Positions 17,307-26,449 of a stretch of 59,769 nt of DNA are shown here, piece after piece. The stretch comes from Verrucomicrobiota bacterium (GTDB taxonomy: Bacteria > Verrucomicrobiota > Verrucomicrobiia > Opitutales > UBA2995): the NCBI GenBank assembly GCA_027622555.1, contig JAQBYJ010000026.1, forward strand, positions 1 to 59,769, given 5' to 3'. Below the pieces are notes generated by a model. It had not been told where the DNA came from and searched no databases. It saw nothing but the letters and a program-made list of their open reading frames with translations. Position 1 is the stretch's first letter. Each line of letters opens with the position of its first letter. The position numbers and the translations under genes are program-made.

Positions 17307-18998
17307 ATGGCTGACCAAAATATCGAAAAACAACGCGAGATGATTCTCGCGGCGGAAAAACAAGGCAAAGGCGCCACCTACAAAACCTACATAAGATTAT
17401 CCGGTCCTGGTTGGTTGCAAAGCGCCATCACCTTGGGCGGTGGTTCCCTGGCAGGGAGCCTGTATTTGGGAATCATTGGTGGATATGAGCTGATGTGGCT
17501 TCAACCTTTGATGATGATCTTCGGTATCGTGATGTTGAGTGCTATCGGTTATGTAGTCCTTTCTACCGGAGAACGGCCTTTAGCCGCCTTAAACAACCAC
17601 GTAAATCCGGTTTTGGGCTACGGTTGGGCGATTGCGACCCTGATGGCCAACATGGTTTGGGCGATGCCGCAATTTTCACTGGGAACTGCCGCCCTTCAAC
17701 AAAATCTGGGAATCTTTGATTTTGAAAGCGGCAAATATGTCTGCGCGATCCTGTTGTTTGTCGTCGGCGCGTTTGTTGTTTGGTTGTACGATGCCAGCGC
17801 AAAAGGTTATAAGATATTCGATATTGCCCTGAAAGTTATGGTGGGAATCGTGGTTTTAAGTTTCTTCATGGTGGTATTTGCCCTCACCTTCAGCGGCACT
17901 GGGCTACCGTGGGGTAAAATCCTCAGCGGATTTATTCCAAACCCGGGACTACTGTTTGAACCTGCCTCCTCACTTCAAGGATTGGTAGCCGGTTCATCAG
18001 CACCCGAATACTGGTCCTCAGAACTAGTATCGCAACAACGGGACCGCATGGTCGCAGCGGCAGCAACAGCCGTTGGTATCAACATGACCTTCCTACTTCC
18101 TTATTCGCTCCTTAAACGAGGCTGGAATAAGGATTTTCGTGGCCTCGCCCGGTTTGACCTGGCTACAGCGCTTTTCATTCCTTTTCTCCTGGCGACCAGT
18201 TGTGTGGTCATTGCGGCAGCGTCACAATTTCATGCCAATCCGGAGCCCGGGCTTATTCAGGTCCATTCTGCGAATGCGGTGGAGGTGTCGGCCAAGCTCC
18301 AAGCCGCCTATGAAGGTAACTTGACAAAGATGCTCGGTGCAACCGGCAGCGAAGCAAGCACTGTCATTATGGGAGCACTTCCAGAAGCTGACCGTATCCT
18401 GGCGGCCACGCTCATACAACGTGATGCCTTTGCACTCGCCAATTCCTTGGAGAACCTTGCTGGCCCAGGTATAGCACAGGTCGTTTTTGGAGTCGGTGTC
18501 GTCGGCATGGCAATTTCCACTATTATCATTTTGATGCTCATCAATGGATTCGTCATATGCGAACTCGCAGGTAAACCTACCACAGGGAAACTCTATTATG
18601 TCGGCTGCATGCTGGCAGGGTTGGCGGGTGCGTTAGGTGCATTGTTTCTGTGGTCGGGAAAAGCCCAATTCTATTTAGCTGTGCCTACCAGCCGCTTTGG
18701 CATGGTACTTCTACCTATCGCTTACATCGCCTTTTTCTTCCTGATGAATAACAAGAAGCTTCTTGGCGATGCGATGCCCAGAGGCGCTGCCCGTGTCTGG
18801 TGGAACGTATTGATGGCTTTCGCAGTGCTGCTTGCATTGGTGGGCGCTTCGATTTCGATCCTCAATGATAAAGCCATGATTCCTGGAACTGGGATATCGG
18901 TGAAGAGCATCGGACTGACTCTGCTGGCCATACTTTTCGTTTGGGCAGTCATCATCCACTTCAAGCGGAAGGCGAATGGCCAAACGGCCAGTAGTTAA
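17307..18998 (+). CDS. NRAMP-like transporter, divergent
   Basis: The 563-residue integral membrane protein has about eleven hydrophobic segments and resembles the NRAMP fold in its start (SGPGWLQSAITLGGGSLAGS, residues 32-51) and helix order. The NRAMP metal-binding DPGN of helix 1 is absent: GGGSLAGS stands in its place. That makes classical Mn/Fe transport doubtful. An extra soluble loop of about 70 residues (around 310-380) sits between membrane segments. The N-terminal 25 residues are charged and cytoplasmic. The substrate is unknown. It is on the same strand as the upstream sulfatase, 97 bases away, so a link to uptake of a sulfatase product is conceivable only. Confidence 0.65.
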   Translation: MADQNIEKQREMILAAEKQGKGATYKTYIRLSGPGWLQSAITLGGGSLAGSLYLGIIGGYELMWLQPLMMIFGIVMLSAIGYVVLSTGERPLAALNNHVNPVLGYGWAIATLMANMVWAMPQFSLGTAALQQNLGIFDFESGKYVCAILLFVVGAFVVWLYDASAKGYKIFDIALKVMVGIVVLSFFMVVFALTFSGTGLPWGKILSGFIPNPGLLFEPASSLQGLVAGSSAPEYWSSELVSQQRDRMVAAAATAVGINMTFLLPYSLLKRGWNKDFRGLARFDLATALFIPFLLATSCVVIAAASQFHANPEPGLIQVHSANAVEVSAKLQAAYEGNLTKMLGATGSEASTVIMGALPEADRILAATLIQRDAFALANSLENLAGPGIAQVVFGVGVVGMAISTIIILMLINGFVICELAGKPTTGKLYYVGCMLAGLAGALGALFLWSGKAQFYLAVPTSRFGMVLLPIAYIAFFFLMNNKKLLGDAMPRGAARVWWNVLMAFAVLLALVGASISILNDKAMIPGTGISVKSIGLTLLAILFVWAVIIHFKRKANGQTASS

Positions 18999-19471
18999 AA
19001 AAGGATTCTTCCGGCATCGAGTGAAGTATCACGGAAGTTTCTTAACTAATTTCCTAACAACGTTCCTTTCAGTCACTTGATCCGCCATTGGCGGAACAGG
19101 ATCGATACGCGAACAGGCATTTTTCGATTTCATCCTGTTTTGGCAAAACCAAATCCTGTTACCGACCTGTCTCGGGTGCAATTTTATCTGCTGGGAGTAT
19201 TCGGCCTCTTGGACGAGCGAACAGCTCAATCCAATTTTCCCTGCAACCGAGATGGGTAGGGCGACTGCGTCCTCGCAGTGCCGTGTATTTCCGGGACGTT
19301 CGGCGGCGGTGCCTGCCTTCGCGCAAGGCTACGGCATGGTGCGACGGGGACGCACCCGCCCTACCTGAATCAGCGACTATTTTTTATAAATAGGCTCTCT
19401 TAAAGAGCTTTCCAAAGATCTAAAAACAATAGAATCCATTTAGAAAAAAGCGCTTGGTGCTGCTCGGTTAC
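18999..19471. other. 473-bp gene-free stretch built of repeats
   Basis: No coding frame here looks real. It contains a segment reading TTTTGGCAAAACCAAATCCTG (about 19139-19159), which looks like another dispersed repeat family, and then the GC-rich palindrome at 19255-19365. Flanking genes point toward it from both sides, so it is the 3' region of both the transporter gene and the rluD-type gene. I see no clear terminator. Confidence 0.6.
19255..19365. repeat. GC-rich 111-bp imperfect palindrome C
   Basis: The outer arms begin GGTAGGGCG and end CGCCCTACC. About 23 bases on each side pair with roughly three mismatches (19255-19277 against 19343-19365). The interior is GC-rich and includes CAAGGCTACGGCATGG (19324-19339), which partly resembles the core of the 30-base repeat at 71-100. 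This looks like a non-autonomous intergenic repeat. Confidence 0.75.
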
Positions 19472-20425
19472 CTAGAATTTTTCCCGATTCACTTTCGCCA
19501 ACGATTGTTCCCAGCCAGGAAACTGTTGCTGAAAATCTGCCGGCGGAACAGCGATCAATTCGAGTGCTTTCTTGGTGATCGGATGATTCAGCTTCAACCG
19601 ATAGGCGTGAAGCATGGTACGTTCCGGTAGAATCTGGAGCTCGGCACGGCTTGGTCGGTAACCATAGATTTCGTCAGCAAGAATGGGGAAACCTAACTCG
19701 GAAAGATGGACGCGGATCTGATGGGTCCGGCCACTGTGTAACTGACATCGCAAAAGTGAAATGGGGCCTGGGGCTTCGCCTAAAAACTCCCAATCGGTGT
19801 GAGCCGGTTTACCGTCTTCACGAATAGTCATCTTGTGGCGATGATTTTGATTGCGGCCAATGGGTAGTTCAATGGACCCGGAAAGTCGGTCGGGAACTCC
19901 CAAGACCAAGGCCAGGTATTCTTTAGAGAGTTTGCGATTTGCAAACGCGTAAGTGAGGCCTCGGTGTGCCAGATCGGACTTGGCGACTACCATGATTCCG
20001 GATGTTTCTCGATCAAGCCGATGAACGATGCCAGGGCGTTCCACTCCACCTATGCCACTTAACCCACCTCTACAGTGATGAAGAAGCGCATGAACAAGCG
20101 TATCTTGTCCAGTGCCGGCACCAGGATGGACGATCATGCCGGAAGGTTTATCCAAGGCCAACATATGCTCATCTTCGTAGATGATGGTGAGGGGGATATC
20201 CTGGGGAGTCAGGTCCAGCGGTTTTATATCAGGAAGTTGAAAGGAAACGACGTCGCCTCCCTTCAATTTTGCGGACTTGGAAATAACCTGATTGTTTAAT
20301 TTTACCAACCCCTCCTCAAAGGCTTTTTGAATAAGCATTCGACTAAGATCGGGCATTTTACCGCTGATCCATTTATCCGCCCGGATTTTACCTGTACCGG
20401 ACTCAACTTCTATGGTTTGGATCAT
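19472..20425 (-). CDS. RluA/RluD-family 23S rRNA pseudouridine synthase
   Basis: The 317-residue protein has an N-terminal S4 RNA-binding domain (residues about 15-62, DKWISGKMPDLSRMLIQKAF) and a pseudouridine synthase domain. The catalytic Asp138 lies in HRLDRETSG, with LDKPSGMIVHPG before it and GRTHQIRVHL after it. Length and domain order fit RluD, which makes pseudouridines in helix 69 of 23S rRNA; RluC or another RluA-type target cannot be excluded. It is the last gene of a five-gene minus-strand operon, 12 bases after the adenosine deaminase-like gene. Confidence 0.9.
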   Translation of the reverse strand: MIQTIEVESGTGKIRADKWISGKMPDLSRMLIQKAFEEGLVKLNNQVISKSAKLKGGDVVSFQLPDIKPLDLTPQDIPLTIIYEDEHMLALDKPSGMIVHPGAGTGQDTLVHALLHHCRGGLSGIGGVERPGIVHRLDRETSGIMVVAKSDLAHRGLTYAFANRKLSKEYLALVLGVPDRLSGSIELPIGRNQNHRHKMTIREDGKPAHTDWEFLGEAPGPISLLRCQLHSGRTHQIRVHLSELGFPILADEIYGYRPSRAELQILPERTMLHAYRLKLNHPITKKALELIAVPPADFQQQFPGWEQSLAKVNREKF

Positions 20426-20437
20426 CAGCTGGTCGAA

Positions 20438-21442
20438 CTAAAGAGTGAGCTTAACTTCGTCCAATTCCGAAATCCATCTTTGTCGTGTTGAGTCATCAAC
20501 CAAAGCAAGCTCGAAACCGTTGCGCACGACTTGTACTACTTCCTGCTTTGAGAAGTTTAGCTGTGACATGAGCAAATCATACTCATGCACAAGATCGTTT
20601 CCGAAAACGGCGGGATCATCGGTGCTGACCGTAAGTTTTACACCGGCGTCAAACAGTTTACGGAGAGGATGATTCCTGGAGTCATCCACCGATCTTAGTT
20701 TCACGTTACTGACCGGACACATATCCAGCGCGATATCTTCATCAAGCAGGCGTTGAAGGGTTGTTGGATCGTAGGCTGCACCGATACCATGCTGGATGCG
20801 TTTAGTGCCAAGGAGATCCAAAGCAGCATTCACGTCTTTGGCCCCTTCAAATTCACCGGCATGGCTTTTAGTAAACTTACCAGCATCGCGAACCTTTCTC
20901 CACAGATCTCCGGCCCAGGGTTCCCAGGCAATTGTTTCGTGACCGTGCATATCTATGCCGGCGAGACCTTCCCAATTGGGAATATCGTCCATCACCTCTA
21001 TCAAATCCCCCCGATAATGATTGCGGAGCATACCCATAAAAATCCTGACCTCCAGACCTTCGGGTACTGCCGACCTGATCGCATCGATAATATCGGGTCC
21101 AGAACATCCGATTACTTCCAGGATGCCCAAGTGAAAGCTGGTTTCAACATAGCGTACGTTTTGGTCAAGATGACGTTGAAAGACGCGTTTAGCCGATTCA
21201 TGGTAGCGTTCCGGGGAGGTATAGTAACACCCTGCGTAATGCAGGACTTCGTTCTCAAACTGCGTGAACGAGTCGTATTTAAAATCAGCCGCCCAGGCAT
21301 CAGGAATTTTATCGAACTCTCCAGGAAAGGTTTCCTTCAATAACTCCCACGGCACAGCCCCTTCTATGTGAAGGTGCGTCTCAGTCTTCGGCAACGATTG
21401 GACAAAGTCTGCAATAGAAGTTTCTACAGGAGCTCGAGACAT
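20438..21442 (-). CDS. Adenosine deaminase-like amidohydrolase
   Basis: The 334-residue cytoplasmic protein fits the adenosine/adenine/AMP deaminase family. Metal ligands His23 and His25 are in ETHLHIEGA; later motifs are GIDMHGHE, KSHAGEFEG and the terminal STDDPAVFG, with IQHGIGAAYDPTTL between. The length is typical. Adenosine deaminase (purine salvage) is the first guess, but relatives deaminate adenine, futalosine-pathway aminodeoxyfutalosine or other nucleosides. It sits between an M29 aminopeptidase (6 bases upstream) and the pseudouridine synthase. Confidence 0.85.
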   Translation of the reverse strand: MSRAPVETSIADFVQSLPKTETHLHIEGAVPWELLKETFPGEFDKIPDAWAADFKYDSFTQFENEVLHYAGCYYTSPERYHESAKRVFQRHLDQNVRYVETSFHLGILEVIGCSGPDIIDAIRSAVPEGLEVRIFMGMLRNHYRGDLIEVMDDIPNWEGLAGIDMHGHETIAWEPWAGDLWRKVRDAGKFTKSHAGEFEGAKDVNAALDLLGTKRIQHGIGAAYDPTTLQRLLDEDIALDMCPVSNVKLRSVDDSRNHPLRKLFDAGVKLTVSTDDPAVFGNDLVHEYDLLMSQLNFSKQEVVQVVRNGFELALVDDSTRQRWISELDEVKLTL

Positions 21443-21448
21443 ACTGCT

Positions 21449-22564
21449 TCAGTCCGTTTCCAACAGATAGTCGGGATTCAATTTTTGAAGATCCTTGGGA
21501 AGAAATAGACCGTCCTTGCGGATCAGCTCCCCATCGAACCAAATCTCGCCTCCTCCAAACTCAGGAGTTTGAATACAAACCATATCCCAATGCACTTGCG
21601 AGCGGTTGCCGTTGTCAGCCTCTCCATAGGCCTGACCAGGAGTGAAATGAAAGGAGCCGGCGATCTTCTCATCAAATAGAATATCTCTCATTGCCCGGGC
21701 GATGTGGGGGTTAAAGGCCAAAGAAAATTCGCCTATGAAGCGAGCGCCCGCATCCGTATCCAAAATCTCATTTAAACGGCGCGTATCCGAGCTTGTGGCT
21801 TTGACGATTTTGCCCTGCTCAAATTCGACTCGAACATTGTCGAACGAGGAACCTTGGTAAACAGTCGGCGCGTTGTATTGAAGGACTCCTTCTACCGAGT
21901 TTTTAATGGGGCAAGAAAACACTTCGCCATCTGGAATATTCCGTAAACCACCACAGGTAACCGCACCTATACCTTTAATTGAAAATCTCAGATCAGTGCC
22001 CTCCCCTTTTATGTGCACCTGATCCGTTGTTTCCATAAGGGATTTGAGCGAATCCATACCTTCAGTCATTCGTCCGTAATCCATGGTGCATACGCGAAAA
22101 TAGAAATCTTCAAATGCTTGTGTGCTCATTTGCGCTTGTTGGGCCATGGCGGATGTAGGCCAACGAAGTACTACCCAACGCGTCTTTTGCACCCGATAGT
22201 CCTGGACCGGCCTGTAATGCTTTAGCGCCGTCTGCAATCTATCACCTGGCACGTCGGAGGTTTCAAAAATATTGTGAGCTCCCCGCAATGCGATGTACAC
22301 ATCAATCCCCTGCATCTGCTCCATCTTGATCGAAGAATCGTAGGCGTATTGATCAGCCGTAGCTCCCATCAGAAGTTCACGGGTGACCGTTGCATGGTAA
22401 TTTGAAACAAAAGGAATACCACCGCGATCACGCACTTCACGAATCAGAGCGATCACCATTTCATCCGGCACGTCGAACGATTCTATAAGCACCTTATCTC
22501 CAGTACCTACTTGCGTGGAATGACCCGTTAATACTTTAGCCAAATCAAAAAAGCGTGTGTCCAT
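21449..22564 (-). CDS. M29-family aminopeptidase
   Basis: The 371-residue protein matches the M29 (AmpS / thermophilic aminopeptidase) family over its length: an N-terminal domain with [19 protein letters not shown], and a C-terminal metal domain with [41 protein letters not shown] and VHWDMVCIQ. These contain the conserved Glu, His, Tyr, His and Asp ligands known for the family. Members need a divalent metal and remove N-terminal residues from peptides in the cytoplasm. The gene is in the lpxK-rluD operon, 28 bases after the kinase-like gene. Confidence 0.85.
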   Translation of the reverse strand: MDTRFFDLAKVLTGHSTQVGTGDKVLIESFDVPDEMVIALIREVRDRGGIPFVSNYHATVTRELLMGATADQYAYDSSIKMEQMQGIDVYIALRGAHNIFETSDVPGDRLQTALKHYRPVQDYRVQKTRWVVLRWPTSAMAQQAQMSTQAFEDFYFRVCTMDYGRMTEGMDSLKSLMETTDQVHIKGEGTDLRFSIKGIGAVTCGGLRNIPDGEVFSCPIKNSVEGVLQYNAPTVYQGSSFDNVRVEFEQGKIVKATSSDTRRLNEILDTDAGARFIGEFSLAFNPHIARAMRDILFDEKIAGSFHFTPGQAYGEADNGNRSQVHWDMVCIQTPEFGGGEIWFDGELIRKDGLFLPKDLQKLNPDYLLETD

Positions 22565-22592
22565 AATTGAATCTTAAATTATCAGGAAACCA

Positions 22593-23786
22593 CTAACCTC
22601 GACGAATCTCACTTCCGTTGAATCGAACGCGAAATGAATAAACACGTTTACTCAAGTATTCAATCTCACCGGTCTTGAGATTAACCTTTGATGGAGAATC
22701 GACTTTTCGAACATCAATCGAGGTGTGATAGCCTCGCTCGGAAAATATATCCAACAGGATTTGAAGCGCCAACGGGTCGTGAAAGGAAGCATCCTCAGAG
22801 TTTATCAATGCCATACCAGAAATAGCATGTCTTATGATAATGGGCATAAACTTTTCATAAATATGCTGAGCAACCTTCTCAAACAATTCCTTGTGATTAT
22901 CCGCATAGTCATCCAGGCGTTTAACCAAATCCTGACGCGCGTGCCGCACAATCTCCTCCGCAATGGGGATCACTCGCAGACGGTCAAAGGTACGCTCGCC
23001 GAGTTCAAGCGAACTTTGGTAGCGCATTTCGCGGACGATACGTTCCTTTACTTCCTGGATCGTACCATGCGCATTAATATAGTGGTAGTGGAAAATCTGC
23101 TGCAGATCTTTGAGCGCTTCGTAAGTGCCCTCCTTAAAGGTACGGTACCTTCGGCGAGCCGTATTTTCATCGAAGTCGGTTAAGCGTTCTTCTTTAAGTT
23201 GCCCTACTCCTGAAGCTCTAACTTTTTCATTATGCTCCCGCGTTTGTCGGCCACGTCGAATTTGACGAGTAACACTCTCTCCTTCATCCACAAACAACAC
23301 CATGATATGAAAAATAGATTTCCGGAAATGTTGCCTTAGGTCGGTATGATAAAACTGGGTGCGTAGTTCACGGAGTTTTTGATATAACAACTTCAAACAC
23401 TCGACCTGAACTTTGGTACGAGGAAATCCATCCACAACCGTTCCACTCTCGTAGCGGGGTTCTAACAGTTCATCGAAGACCAGAGTCAGCACTTCCCGGT
23501 CTCCGACCATATTTCCCGCATCTTTCATCTTCAACGCCTGCGGACTGGTAAGCAGGTCGCTCACCACGACAGGGCCGTCGGTAAGGTCCCGGAAGCCCAT
23601 GATAAAACCCGTTTGCGTACCCTTCCCCGAACCTGGAGCACCATTGAGCCAGATCAGCTCTTTGGGGAAACGAAGGTTTTCGCGTCCGTGTTTACTCTCC
23701 AGTTGGTTCCAAACTGAGTTAAAGATGATTTGTGCATCCTTAACCTCGAGATCCTGCGTTTTAGATGGGTTGGGTAGATTCGGCAT
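22593..23786 (-). CDS. Adenylate kinase-like P-loop protein with C-terminal extension
   Basis: I place the start at the ATG at 23786 (MPNLPNPSK); an upstream TTG at 23828 would add 14 residues. The protein then has 397 residues. The P-loop [10 protein letters not shown] lies at residues 49-58, followed by [13 protein letters not shown] and a lid-like [13 protein letters not shown] segment, as in nucleoside monophosphate kinases. Normal adenylate kinases have about 215 residues; here about 140 further residues follow from residue 255 ([20 protein letters not shown] onward), ending in [19 protein letters not shown] do not recognise this extension. It lies 57 bases downstream of lpxK, in a probable operon. 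Kinase activity on NMP is likely; the extension's role is open. Confidence 0.7.
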   Translation of the reverse strand: MPNLPNPSKTQDLEVKDAQIIFNSVWNQLESKHGRENLRFPKELIWLNGAPGSGKGTQTGFIMGFRDLTDGPVVVSDLLTSPQALKMKDAGNMVGDREVLTLVFDELLEPRYESGTVVDGFPRTKVQVECLKLLYQKLRELRTQFYHTDLRQHFRKSIFHIMVLFVDEGESVTRQIRRGRQTREHNEKVRASGVGQLKEERLTDFDENTARRRYRTFKEGTYEALKDLQQIFHYHYINAHGTIQEVKERIVREMRYQSSLELGERTFDRLRVIPIAEEIVRHARQDLVKRLDDYADNHKELFEKVAQHIYEKFMPIIIRHAISGMALINSEDASFHDPLALQILLDIFSERGYHTSIDVRKVDSPSKVNLKTGEIEYLSKRVYSFRVRFNGSEIRRG

Positions 23787-23843
23787 TAACAGGGTTCTTT
23801 TTGAAGAATAGTTACGAGAGGAAAGCAACTAAAAGCTTTTCAA

Positions 23844-25079
23844 TTAACTCGCCACTTGACCGTTTTTAGATTGTCGGAATGAAAGTTCGGTTTTGTTTTC
23901 TGGAAAACAGATGCGTGAAACAGCCTTCTCGAAATCCTTGTCACCTGATAATATTTCAATTTCGAGGCGTAAATAATACAGCGGAATCGTTTTAGGAAAG
24001 TCCTTGTGGATGCGAACCGCATCTTTTTCGGTGGTCACTAAAAACTCCAAACCTTCCTTCTCAGCCTGCTCGAACAAGTGTTCCAGCTCAGCGTCGGTAA
24101 ATCGATGGTGATCAAGGAATCTGCGGGTATACATTACTTGAGCTCCATTTTGGCGAAGAAAACCTTCAAAACTATAATGATCGGCAATGGCGCTAAATGC
24201 TCCGATTCGCTTTCCATCCATTTCAGACAGCGGACGCTTTTCACCGGTATCCAAACGTTGCAGGTATTTGGGTCGGTGAGCACACTCGATGATATCGACG
24301 GTTGGATTATTCTTTCGAATCAGAGCTTCGAGCTCGGGGTCCGGCACACCGTTAGATTTGGTCAGGAACACAAAAGAAGCTCGTTTTAAGTGTTTGATAG
24401 GTTCTCTAAGGATTCCCCGCGGAAGTAATTGCCCATTCCCGAACGGCTTGGTCTTGTCGACGAGCAACAAGTTCAGCCTACCTTTTAGCGGCAGGTATTG
24501 AAACCCATCATCCAGGATAAGCGTATCTACACCGTATTTCCGAATAGCGAAAGAACCAGCATTCACCCGGTTCTTATCTACAAATACCATTACTCCCGGC
24601 AAATTGCTCGCGAGCATAAAGGGCTCGTCCCCGGCTTCTTCGGAATTCAGCAACACGGTTTTCCCGTCACTCACTACCTTGGGCGGAGGATCGCCCCTAT
24701 GAGAGATCCGGCGAGCCCAGCGTTTCCAAAACGGAATGGGCTTACTCTTATATCCCCGGCTAAGTATGGCGACTTTTCGCCCTCTGGAAGCTAAAGATCG
24801 GGCAAATTTCTCAACGACCGGGGTCTTTCCCGTGCCACCTACCGTGAGATTCCCAACCACAACCACCAAGCAGCCCAAATGCCGTGTTCGGAAAATCCGG
24901 TGCTCGTATAACCAAAGTCTTAATTGAACTAATCCGTTCATCAAAACGGACAATGGCTTCAAAAAAGCGGCAAAGATGGTAGCACCTCTACCTTCTCTAC
25001 GGTCCATTATTACATCTTCCGCGAATTGAGCAAAGCGTTCCAGAGATTGATTAATACGCGTAAAGAGGCGTTTTAGCAT
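23844..25079 (-). CDS. lpxK: Tetraacyldisaccharide 4'-kinase LpxK
   Basis: The 411-residue protein is LpxK, which phosphorylates the 4' position of the lipid A precursor at the inner membrane. The P-loop [17 protein letters not shown] lies at residues 76-92, with [27 protein letters not shown] and the C-terminal [14 protein letters not shown] marks of the family. A membrane-associating segment precedes the P-loop (residues about 33-75). The length exceeds the E. coli protein (328) through the N-terminus. It heads the five-gene operon that continues to 19472 and shows that this organism makes lipid A. Confidence 0.9.
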   Translation of the reverse strand: MLKRLFTRINQSLERFAQFAEDVIMDRREGRGATIFAAFLKPLSVLMNGLVQLRLWLYEHRIFRTRHLGCLVVVVGNLTVGGTGKTPVVEKFARSLASRGRKVAILSRGYKSKPIPFWKRWARRISHRGDPPPKVVSDGKTVLLNSEEAGDEPFMLASNLPGVMVFVDKNRVNAGSFAIRKYGVDTLILDDGFQYLPLKGRLNLLLVDKTKPFGNGQLLPRGILREPIKHLKRASFVFLTKSNGVPDPELEALIRKNNPTVDIIECAHRPKYLQRLDTGEKRPLSEMDGKRIGAFSAIADHYSFEGFLRQNGAQVMYTRRFLDHHRFTDAELEHLFEQAEKEGLEFLVTTEKDAVRIHKDFPKTIPLYYLRLEIEILSGDKDFEKAVSRICFPENKTELSFRQSKNGQVAS

Positions 25080-25134
25080 AGAACTAAAGAAGATCCAGAT
25101 GGACGGGAAAATGAGAAGAAAGGAGGTTTCTCTT

Positions 25135-25236
25135 ATGGTGAAAAAACCTCAAGAACTAAATCATTCTTCCTTCCCTTCGAGGAAAAGCTCTTTATTGGAG
25201 GATAATCGAAAGAAACCGTATTTTTTGCCCAACTGA
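25135..25236 (+). CDS. Possible 33-codon small ORF with strong ribosome binding site
   Basis: An ATG at 25135 follows GGAGG at 25122-25126 with good spacing, in a window where few genes have such a site. It encodes 33 residues, basic and serine-rich ([12 protein letters not shown] at the start, RKKPYFLPN at the end). It lies alone in the 265-base divergent region between lpxK and the aminotransferase gene, 108 bases before the latter. I do not recognise it. It could be a small protein, a leader peptide or chance. Confidence 0.3.
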   Translation: MVKKPQELNHSSFPSRKSSLLEDNRKKPYFLPN

Positions 25237-25344
25237 CCAACTCCGTGATTGACGAAGCATTGCCTACTAACCTTTTTAAGTAATTTTTTGTGCCGGATTA
25301 TTCCGGATTGAAATCCTCCCAAAGAACCAGAAAGCCAATTTACT

Positions 25345-26421
25345 GTGAGCGTTAGACTTTATATTCCGGGTCCTGTAGAAGTGTCTGAAGAGACTCTCAA
25401 AGCCATGGGTACACCCATGATCGGACATCGCAGTCCAGAATTCGTCGAGCTTTACCAATCGATTCAACCCGATCTCCAAAAGCTCTTCTACACTAAAGAC
25501 CCTGTTTATATAAGTACGAGCAGTGCCTGGGGTCTCATGGAAGGATCTTTGAGAAACGTGGTTCAAAAAGGTGTGCTCAATTGCATGTCAGGTGCCTTTT
25601 CCGATAAGTGGTTCGATGTAAGCCAGCGGTGCGGTAAAAAAGCGAAAGCCCTGCAATACGAATGGGGTATTGCCATCAAACCAGAGGACATTCGTCGTGA
25701 ATTGGAAACGGGCGAATTCGATGCCATAACGCTCATTCATAACGAAACTTCAACAGGCACCATGAATCCGTTGGAGGAGATCATGGAGGTGCTACGCGAT
25801 TTCCCTGATGTTATTTCAATAATAGATACAGTGAGTTCGTTTACTGTATTACCTATCGAAAAAGATCGGCTTGGAATTGATGTGATTCTTACGGGATCAC
25901 AGAAAGCATTAGCACTGCCACCAGGTATGGCTCTGTTGTCTGTGAGCCAGAAAGCCCTGGATCGAGCCGCCAAGGTTCCCGATCGCGGCTATTATTTCGA
26001 TTTCCACGAATTCCAAGCCAACCACGAGAAAGGGATGACTCCCAGCACACCGGTCATTTCACACATATTCGCCCTTAAACAGCAGTTGGGCACTATCAAC
26101 GCCGAGGGACTGGAGAACCGTTATGCACGCCATCTCCGATTGAATAACCTGGTGCGCGACTGGGTAAAAGAAAAGGGCCTCAGCCTCTTCCCCGAAGCAG
26201 GCTATGAAGCGGTTTCCCTTTGTTGCGTGAGTAACGCAGATGGCGTATTGGATATTCCCGCGATGAATAAATACTTGCGTAATAACCATAATGCCCAAAT
26301 GGACCAGGGTTATGGGAAGATTAAGGCAAAAACATTTCGAATTAACAATATGGGCAATGAAACCGAAGCCAGTATCAAAGAATACCTCGGGCTTCTTGAC
26401 CAAGCAATTGCAGCAACATGA
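25345..26421 (+). CDS. Class V aminotransferase (alanine/serine-glyoxylate type)
   Basis: The 358-residue protein starts at a GTG and opens SVRLYIPGPVEVSEETLKAM, typical of class V PLP aminotransferases of the serine-pyruvate / alanine-glyoxylate group. The PLP-binding lysine is Lys187 in TGSQKALALPPG, with DTVSSF (residues 163-168) before it. Relatives include phosphoserine aminotransferase-like enzymes and the small-subunit-like proteins of some hydrogenases, so the substrate is not certain; a role in serine or glycine metabolism is most likely. It is divergent from lpxK and 28 bases upstream of topB on the same strand. Confidence 0.8.
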   Translation: MSVRLYIPGPVEVSEETLKAMGTPMIGHRSPEFVELYQSIQPDLQKLFYTKDPVYISTSSAWGLMEGSLRNVVQKGVLNCMSGAFSDKWFDVSQRCGKKAKALQYEWGIAIKPEDIRRELETGEFDAITLIHNETSTGTMNPLEEIMEVLRDFPDVISIIDTVSSFTVLPIEKDRLGIDVILTGSQKALALPPGMALLSVSQKALDRAAKVPDRGYYFDFHEFQANHEKGMTPSTPVISHIFALKQQLGTINAEGLENRYARHLRLNNLVRDWVKEKGLSLFPEAGYEAVSLCCVSNADGVLDIPAMNKYLRNNHNAQMDQGYGKIKAKTFRINNMGNETEASIKEYLGLLDQAIAAT

Positions 26422-26449
26422 ACCACTTTTTATTCCCCTTAATTAACCT

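Noticed and set aside
20753-21343. Plus-strand frame of 196 codons
   Set aside because: Antisense to the adenosine deaminase-like gene.
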